25,550 bases of DNA, taken from positions 1 through 25,550 of the forward strand of contig CAXKVR010000699.1 of NCBI GenBank assembly GCA_964058845.1. Direction: 5' to 3'. The position numbers were made by a program, and so were the translations under genes. This document shows positions 18,085-25,550 of this stretch, piece by piece. The notes below the pieces were generated by a model. That model did not search any database. It was given only the letters and a program-made list of their open reading frames with translations, and was not told where the DNA came from. The stretch is from Carex sylvatica (taxonomy: Eukaryota; Streptophyta; Magnoliopsida; Poales; Cyperaceae). Position 1 is the first letter of the stretch. Each line of letters begins with the position of its first letter.

Positions 18085-21038
18085 TCAAAAGTGAACATAT
18101 CTGGTGCTCGACGATCTCGCTCTGGGTATAACTTCTTGATTGTTCGCTCTCCTACGCCTGACATAAACATTATTGTATGATGGAAAAAAGGCCTCTACTG
18201 CTTGTGTACGTGGCGTAACGACCGGACTAGGTCCTATGTTGTCTTGTGCACCAGTAAAATCTAGCGGGGCCAACCCGATATGATCCGAATCCTGCAATAA
18301 TCATTTTAGTATTTAATAAATATAATCGATTATCATTTAAATAAAATAAAATTATTTTGAAATTATTACCTGATATACTGGACTAGGTCCTGTATGACCC
18401 ATGTATTGCGCATCATGAGGATACGCCTGATCGTATGTATGGTCCCAACTGACAAATGTATTAACTCCCTGTAATAATTATTTTATTATTAATAACAAAC
18501 ATAATAAACGATTAGTTAAAATTTATTTCAGGAGAGATAAAATTACTTGATAGACCTGACTAGGTCCTGCGTTGTCTTGTTCGAACGTGATAGGAACCTG
18601 TGATTCCTATAATAATTACTTTAGTACTTAATAAACTATATAAATGATTATTAAAATTAAAAATCTTAAGTGAGGAAATTAATACCTGATGGACCTGACT
18701 AGGTACTGTGTGATGAACTGGTACGTACCCCGGGTTGTCCAACAACTCTGACATGAACTGCCCAACTGGGTCCTCCGTTCCCTATAAAAATAATTTAGTA
18801 TTGTAATAACAAACTCGACGATTATTTCTAATTTCTTAGAGTATTAAATAATTACCTGACAGTCCTGACTAGATTCTACGTTGCCTTGTGCGGTGGTGCC
18901 ATGATCATCCCCTCCATATAATTAATATTTTACTATCTTAGTAAACACAATCGACAACCAATGAAAATATTTTTTTAATACTTACCAGATCAACCTGACT
19001 AGGTCCAGTTTCAAAGGTTCTGAGATATTCAGTTAACCCGTCATTTGTTTCTATCCATCTATCATGATAGTTGGGGTCTAAATCTTGCGGCAAGTTGGGG
19101 ATGGGTTCTGGATTATCACCATCTGATATGTCATTGATATTGTCTGGAAGATCGACCGCCCTCAACATACTTTGCAATTTAGCATCCATACCGTTGTCTC
19201 TGAGAAGGCCACAACTTGCTTTGAGAAAAAATTTCCCTATTTTCTTGAGTGCTCTTGATTTCGTCAATCCTATAGCTGCTGATATTATTTTTATCCCTCG
19301 TAATAACTATAAAATAAAAAAAGTTGTAAATTCACTGAAAAAATAATATCATCTTATAAATATTTCTAATTTATAAAACTTACATCACGTGTCAATTTTG
19401 GGGCACCGGGAATGCACCCTACTTCACCAGTCTCATCTCTATATTCTGGAACGGGATCGTCAAGACCCTCTATGCACTGTCTTCCTAAGAATATATTGAA
19501 CATGCCATTATTCTGGAACCAACTTCGATATGGCAATATGTCGTAGTGACTCCAATATCCGGTTGCAACAACTAAGTGGTTTTCTGGATTATATGCCTCA
19601 TTTACGTAATTCTGATGCACATTAGACCAATTTACTAATCCCACATTAGAACTGTGAACAAATTTATGCAACCGGCGTACCTCATCCTCGGAGAGCAGCA
19701 GTGGTGGCGGGATGGGCTGTGCATATCCGAACTGCCGCATCACACGATCTGGGTAATAATGCTCAATTATCCAAAAGTGCACAAGTGGTACACGAGCTAG
19801 CCATACATCCCTTTCATTAATAACTCGTGATGGCAGCTTACACGGTATCTCATTTAACATCGCATTGTAAGGCTCCCATTTTACCATGTAATCTTCGAGA
19901 TCCTGTAGTTGATTGCGGAAGTAACTAACTCCACTCCGATTGTGACCTTGTTGATAATCATGGAGACAACACCACTTATCACTGAATGCTGGACACTCTT
20001 CTTGATTTGGCATGCCCCAATCTGGACTCCAATTATGTAAGGGACGAGGACAACCGGTCGGTAAATGAGACCAACACCAATGTTGTAGAAGCACGGTTGA
20101 TCCTGACATACACTTTGTTTTACGCCGAACCGCAACACAAAGGCTTCTGTAGAGATAAGCTAGAACAGCCCCACCCCAGTTGTGCTATTCCGGAGAATCA
20201 AGATTTACTAGAAATTGTAAGTACATTGCCGGAACCGAATCTCCCGATGAATCGACAAAAAAGATAGACCCGAACAAATCGAGTACATACGCCCTTGTGT
20301 ACTGACGTACCTGCTCCTCTGTTGGCTCACCCTCTTGAGTGTTTAGCATTGCAGCAAATCGATTACGCAACTCCTTCAAATTTATAGCATACCCAGAAGT
20401 TGTTCGAACCTCTGCCGCATCGTTTGGCCCCGATCTCTTCTTCTTTTTAAGCACCGCACTTACGGTCCATTTCCAAGAAGCTGATCCACTAAGATAGACC
20501 AAGTACGGTCTGAAGGACCCGTCACCGGTAATCCCATGATCGGCAGTGCCCAGAGACAAGAAACATCCTGTAGTGTTATTGTCATCTCTCCCACGGGAAG
20601 ATGAAAACTGTGGGTCTCTGGTCTCCATCGCTCCACGAGACCAGCGAGGAGTGCTGGATCAATTTTTATGTGATCCATTTGAGAAACCTGATACAAACCG
20701 AGTCTAAGCAAAAATGGTTTGCAAAGGTCATTGTACGCAATCCTAGTCCAGACATTTCGAGGTTCCACTCCTATATCTCTGTAATCCTGTCAACGTTATA
20801 TAAATTGATTAAAATAAAATATTGTAATTCAAATATGTATATAATATTTTATAAAAAAATATATTATATGATTAATGGAGTAACTTACATTGTCATAGAT
20901 TCGTGAGATCTTATGTTGGTCATGCGGCATCCATAATAAATTGCTAAAATTACTTGCTGACCATGCCGGATCAAAACCAACATCATCATATGCAGCTGCA
21001 GCATCTGAAGTGCCACACGGATTACGACTGCTTGACAT
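18085..21038 (-). pseudogene. Plant mobile domain (PMD, MAIN-like) gene carried by the MULE
   Basis: Gene for a protein with the plant mobile domain (Aminotransferase-like, PF10536), the family of MAIN/MAIL1, host nuclear proteins that help silence transposons; related genes are also carried by transposons. Exons by splice signals: 21038-20889 (MSSSRNPCGTS start), 20786-19384 (PMD), 19306-18986, then short exons 18911-18856, 18781-18686, 18606-18547, 18468-18370 and last 18291-18085. PMD marks: LVERWRPETHSFHLPVGEMT, LWALPIMGLPVTG, RSGPNDAAEVRT, GYAINLKELRNRFAAM and NWGGAVLAYLYRSLC. Breaks: an indel near 20462 shifts the frame, an in-frame TAG sits at 20187-20185, and exon 18911-18856 has a length (56) that does not keep frame. 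The three other internal short exons are multiples of three. Otherwise about 780 codons. Confidence 0.85.
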
Positions 21039-21944
21039 TCTACATGCATAACGTTTTGAAAGAATTAATAACAATCTAAATTTACTAACCATTCACATTA
21101 TTAAATAAATTACTAAATTAAGCAAATACCTATGAACTATAAAACACACATGAACATTATTGAGAAAAATTAAGAAATAGATAAAATAAGAGATTAATAA
21201 ATTATCTAATTTATCACTTCTTGCAAAATACACTTAACAAACTAATAAAATTAAATCTAGTTAATTCAATTCATTTTCATAATAAATTAAAAAAAATAAG
21301 TACCTACATTACCTAAATTACTTGCATTACTAAAAATCCAAAATGAATGAACTATGAACTTTATGCTAAAATATTCTCAAAATAATATTACGAATTATTC
21401 ATATCTAATAAATTGCAACTAATCTCAACAATAATTAAAATAATACTATCAACCTTCTCAATTATATGCTATGGACTAATTTAAATAAATAAATTAAACG
21501 AAATTAATTTTATCATATCAAATGGTTTAAAAATAAATTAATTATTCTAAACTCTAATTTATCAATTCTTTTAATTTATAATTAACAAACTAATAAAATT
21601 CACTATAATTAGATAATAAATTAAATTGAAACTTATTATTAATTAATTTCTATACTAATTTATTTTAATTTTATATAAATAAAAAAATTACCTTGAAAAA
21701 AAATGAGAGAAATGAGAGAAGTCGGCAGAGGAGATAAAAGGCAGTAGAGATCCGGACGGGCTACTGTAATCCGTCCTAGCACCGACGCCGTTTTTCCTTT
21801 CTTCTTCGGAGGGGGTAGACAGCGAAATATTTCGCAGACAGAGAGAGACAGAGAAGGCAGAGAGAGAGAGTTTGGCAGGGAGTGATGTAAGAAGAAGGGT
21901 ATGGGACGGGTTGGATTGTCCCGTCCCTATTTTTTTTTTTTCGT
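21039..21944 (-). promoter_or_regulatory. PMD gene leader and upstream region
   Basis: CATGTAG|AATGTC just before the start codon (about 21042) is a good splice acceptor. TTTCAAG|GTAATTTT near 21691 is a good donor, so a 5' UTR intron of about 650 bp of very AT-rich DNA is likely. The first leader exon (about 21690-21900) is pyrimidine-rich on the minus strand, next to the right terminal repeat, which probably acts as promoter. Inferred from motifs. Confidence 0.45.
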
Positions 21945-22243
21945 TTTTTTTCATTTACGGGACGGGTCTACCCTTCCCGTCCCGGTTTTTTTTTTTTTTT
22001 TTTTCGTTTTTTTCATTTGCGGGACGGGTCCACCCTTCCCGTCCCGGTTTTTTTTTTTTTTTTTTTTTTTAAGCTTGATTAAGATTAGACGAGGATTATG
22101 CAAATACATTTTGGGACGGGTTAATCTGTCCCGTCCCATCGGACGGGTTAACTCATCCCATTCTACTCATATTTAAAAAAAAAAAAAATCAATATCGTAT
22201 TCCGATATTTTATTTATTTAATTTCTATTATTAAAAAAATCGG
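21945..22243. repeat. MULE right terminal inverted repeat
   Basis: Reverse complement of the left terminal repeat over the outer ~100 bp. The inner GC-rich unit (GACGGGTCCACCCTTCCCGT plus poly-T) occurs twice, at about 21959-21985 and 22021-22047, against once on the left. Several GGGACGGG...CCCGTCCC hairpins are present (21903-21928, 22113-22138). This end is longer than its partner because of the extra unit and the T runs. Confidence 0.82.
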
Positions 22244-22253
22244 TCCGAAACAT
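22244..22253. repeat. MULE target-site duplication, right copy
   Basis: TCCGAAACAT, identical to 5498-5507, directly after the right terminal inverted repeat. Confidence 0.88.
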
Positions 22254-22628
22254 TGCACAACTTTACAGAAACTGGCAAACTGCTCACATGATCCCCTACA
22301 GAATCTGAGAACAGTACAGGAGACCTTGTAGGATGTCTATCTGATATACTCTTACTAAAGGAAAACTTGCAACAAAATAAAACTTTTTGCTTTTTGTTCA
22401 AATTCAAATTCAAATTCAAATTGCTTCAACATCCATTTTGGAAATATTTTAGATGTACACCAAAATCTCACAAAATTCCCCATCAAATAATTTAGATGTA
22501 CAACAAAATCTCCTGAAGCCCATCTCGATACTTCTATTGTACTATATTTTACAAATCTACACACACTATGATTTTTCCAATTAAATATGAGGAATTTCAG
22601 CATTTTAATTTTTGGATAACCTCTACAA
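22254..22628. other. GGB 3' flanking region
   Basis: Between the MULE and the GGB stop codon. It contains a CAAATT hexamer run at about 22399-22422 and would include the GGB 3' UTR and polyadenylation region. No gene recognised. Confidence 0.5.
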
Positions 22629-25550
22629 TCAACTAAATGTAGCCAGGCCCAGCTCGACACAAAGGGGGTCAAGTTCCGTCCCTAACAAGCTGAGAGCTGC
22701 AAAGCCATAGTAGGAGTGATATAGATCGGGTATTGCCTCGTACTGAAATTTTGTGAACCCACCATACTGAAAAGTTAAGAAGTAATGAAAGGAAGTAATG
22801 TATTATTGAATCAAAAATAAAAAACTTTTGATTACAGGTGTAGAAAAATATACATGAAAGAATGGATTATTACTGGTGATTGGCAAGATAACAAAAAGTC
22901 ACGAAGTGCCGATTGGTTGATCAAGTGATATAACCCTAACATTTTCAGTGCACCTCCAACCCTAGAGATAGAAGGAGCAAGAGTCAGTTAGGCTTAAAAC
23001 ATGGGCTTAACTTTTTATATAATTTGAGTTTATATAACAACAATGAAAATAATCACCATTAACATTGTTCTAATAGTCATGATAATAATCAGCAGCAATA
23101 CTGGTAATTGTAACTGTAATGACTAATATATGAACATTATTTGAGAATATACCAAAAGGCATAGCAAGTATCACTGGGCTTGTTAGCTCGACCTTGAAAC
23201 CCTCCATCAGCCCCTTGCCTCTAAAATTAAAATTGGATTCAGCAAAAGATCATATAAGAAAACTGATAATGAGTATATTTGAAACAAGAAGACTTCACCT
23301 GTAAACACCATTCAACAAGTGAAGATATATCAATAATAGTACACCTATTATTATAATCAGTCTGGATAAATCCCATGAGAAAAAGAGCAGCAACTGCACA
23401 ATATGTTCCGCCACCTGTCACACTAAAGCCAGTTTAGAAATTATATATTACTCATTCAGGGTTCTGGAAGAACCAATAACTATTAAATTGCCACACAAAG
23501 AATTCATAATTTCTAAATTTGTCATAGTACAGAGCTTTGTTCAGAACTTGGTTGTGTCGCAATTTAGTACAGAACCTACTTTCTAAATTTGTCATACTAA
23601 ATTGCCACACAAAGCTAAAGTAGGTTGTAAAGAACTCAAATAATACAGAGCTCTGCTAAGAATTTAAAGAAAAACACGAGCATAATGGTCATAGAGTACC
23701 AATGAAAGTGGGATGTACAATAATTACCAAAAAAGATGGGCAGCCATGAAAATGAAATACATACCATGAGACTCAGAACCCGGTGTCAGGCCAAAACCAC
23801 CATCATAAGACTAGAAAAAAAAAGAGTATGAAATAATAATTAGCAAACTTTATGAGGTGCATTTAAAAATACATCTTTTCTGACTTTGAAAAGCCAACCT
23901 GGCACTTGATAATGTAATCCTTGGCCTTTTCTCTATCCATTCCTGACCAATCATTTAGCATGGAACTGATAGCAGCTGAATACTTTAACCAGTGAGTATT
24001 CCAATAAAAAAGCCAGGATACTAAAATAGACTAATGTTAAGGAGGATAGTACATAAGACACTGTACCAGCACAATAAACAAATCGAAGGTCCTTCTCAGC
24101 CCCATAATCAATTGGCATAAAGCTGTACAAAATAGAAAAAGAAATTTCATAACTAATTTCAAAGGAATAAACATCATAAATAGAATTCTAAAGGACTAAA
24201 TATAGAATTTTGGCTGGTAAGAGTACTGGTAGACACCAACTCCCTTAAAACGTCAATAAAATATATCCAAAGGCTCAATCAGCTTCAATTGACCATTAGT
24301 TGTAGTAGTTGTGCACGCAAGTCTCAATTTTTAATCTAATTTTGCCTCAAATACCCTGATCTTGCAATTGCAATGAAGCAGATCATTATTCAGCCCAATT
24401 TTGCTTAATGAACCCTTTAAGTACTGAACTATTACTATACCAACAAGATTTAGTATCATTATGCACATGAACATTGTAACAGAACAGGCCAAGATTCTGA
24501 AAGAAAAAGGGCTCAAAATTTATTATGTTGGCAGCAGCAACTACATACTTGTACTGTCTTAAACAAGGATACCATTCAAACAACTTGTTTACCTTCCATC
24601 TGGCATTTGAAGATTTTTCATAGATTCCAAGATTGACCTCGAGTTAAAATTCTCGAAGTCATAACCAACAACTTTCAAAATTGCCAAAGCACTATAGGTG
24701 CTAGCCAAATTACTCACACTTTGACACGAATCCTGCATACAAAAAACCAACAGTTGTGTGGAAATATTTACCTATTAGAAATTGAATATATATGACATCT
24801 TTTATACTGAACCGAGAAACTTAGAAGAAACTAATCAGATTAATTTAGATGTTCTGAAGTATGAAACATTTGAATATGTACTGAATAATGTGGTGACCTA
24901 TGTGTTTCCCTTTCCCAAAAAATACATGTAAAAAGAATAGAGAAGAAAGAGAAGAGTATAAAGGTTACCTCCGAGAACTGAGAACTTCTAGAACCACAAA
25001 ACCCAAAAAATGTACCTAAAATTAAAAAAACTAATCACAAATCTTACTGGTTTAGAAGAATGACTGATAAAGTAGTAAATACACAGGAAAAAAAAAATAG
25101 AAAAAAATATGTACCATCAGCTACATTGCTCATCTCCTTTGGTTTTGCTTGAAAGGATAAAACCCATCTGGCAATTTGATCCTTGTCAACCTAAAGATTA
25201 AATGATTCTGTATTAAAGCAATGCCTCCATGCCATGTAAATAAGGCCTGTAACTCTCATAAATCTAAATTTGAAATATTCCTAAATTCCATAGTCAACTA
25301 AACTACAATTTCAATGTTTTCACTTTCAGAATTCCCAAATTCAACTGAAATTGCACTGTCATTGACAGGTCAAGTCTTAATATGAATAACAAAAGGGGTT
25401 AGAATGCAAGAATTACACGATCGAGGGAGCGAAGGAGGGAGAGAGAGGAGACGACGAAGTAGGCGAGAGTGAGGTGGTTGATCTCCTGTGGAGCGTACTC
25501 TTTAGGCAGCTCGTGCAGAAGCATCTCGGCGAACGCCTCGTGTCTCTCCC
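22629..25550 (-). CDS. GGB: Protein geranylgeranyltransferase type I beta subunit (5' end cut off)
   Basis: Beta subunit of the enzyme that attaches geranylgeranyl to the cysteine of CaaX proteins such as ROP GTPases; it works with the shared alpha subunit in the cytosol. Exons by GT-AG sites: 25550-25417, 25190-25115, 25015-24969, 24732-24593, 24122-24067, 23975-23899, 23810-23765, 23414-23299, 23220-23153, 22961-22874, 22766-22629; about 327 residues in the window. The phases fit throughout. Family marks: PKEYAPQEINHLTLAYF, LSFQAKPKE, YDGGFGLTPGSESHG, GGTYCAVAALFLMGFI, ADGGFQGR, and the zinc ligands D and C in KPSDTCYAFW and H in DLYHSYYGF. The frame is open beyond the ATG at 25524 to the edge, and the homologous protein is longer, so the true start lies to the right. 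No defect seen; the end (LCVELGLATFS) is a few residues shorter than Arabidopsis. Confidence 0.92.

Larger units (their letters stand above)
5508..22243. mobile_element. Mutator-like element (MULE) with PMD gene, 16.7 kb including a nested retrotransposon
   Basis: A complete-ended MULE. Both ends carry CCGATTTTTTTAATAATA in inverted orientation and a perfect 10-bp target duplication flanks them. Without the nested Athila element (7474-16392 plus one 5-bp repeat) the element would be about 7.8 kb. It contains a MuDR-type transposase on the plus strand and a plant mobile domain gene on the minus strand, convergent, each apparently beginning near a terminal repeat and having a leader intron. Both genes carry disabling mutations, so this copy is probably not autonomous. 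It lies 376 bp past the GGB stop codon. Confidence 0.88.

Noticed and set aside
20440..20480. GTAAGT near 20461 as a splice donor that would resolve the PMD frame change
   Set aside because: The motif is good, but the next acceptor in a usable place would make an intron of about 20 bp; an indel is more likely.
21872..22176. Phenylalanine-rich open frames in the right terminal repeat
   Set aside because: Poly-T translated; terminal repeat sequence only.

Overview
The window is nuclear DNA of a flowering plant, probably a eudicot. Evidence: genes split by short AT-rich GT-AG introns, a plastid protein with a transit peptide, plant-type MULE, hAT and Ty3/gypsy-Athila elements, and a plant mobile domain gene. 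I cannot name the species.

Layout. Two host genes lie on the minus strand. At the right end (22629-25550) is the beta subunit of protein geranylgeranyltransferase type I (GGB), eleven exons, with only its first codons cut off by the window edge. At the left end (1524-1853) is exon 1 of the thylakoid membrane insertase ALBINO3; the rest of that gene lies beyond position 1. Upstream of ALB3 (about 2396-3326) are four short fold-back elements (MITE-like), then an 827-bp hAT-type element (4442-5268) with a perfect 8-bp target duplication.

The centre (5508-22243) is one Mutator-like element (MULE) of 16.7 kb including a nested insertion. It has long terminal inverted repeats and a perfect 10-bp target duplication. 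It carries two convergent genes: a MuDR-type transposase on the plus strand (6097-17744, with an in-frame stop and a frame change) and a plant mobile domain (PMD, MAIN-like) gene on the minus strand (18085-21038, with a frame change and an in-frame stop). The PMD C-terminal tail is encoded by a series of short duplicated exons.

Inside the transposase, between the codons for its catalytic core, sits a complete-ended Athila-type Ty3/gypsy retrotransposon on the minus strand (7474-16392). It has two 1458-bp LTRs about 98.5% identical, a 5-bp target duplication, a tRNA-Asp type primer site and a polypurine tract. Its body is defective: gag is fused by deletion to the end of reverse transcriptase, and pol has two stop codons. 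Integrase and a 444-codon ORF in the env position are intact.

The most unusual signal is a family of 11-bp palindromes, TACGGNCCGTA, found about 26 times in the retrotransposon and nowhere else that I noticed in the window. They occur as pairs or runs of four, nearly always at an exact 21-bp spacing (two helical turns, or seven codons), in both LTRs and at every boundary between coding modules: upstream of gag, between RNase H and integrase inside the pol reading frame, between integrase and the env-position ORF, just upstream of that ORF's start, and between that ORF and the polypurine tract.
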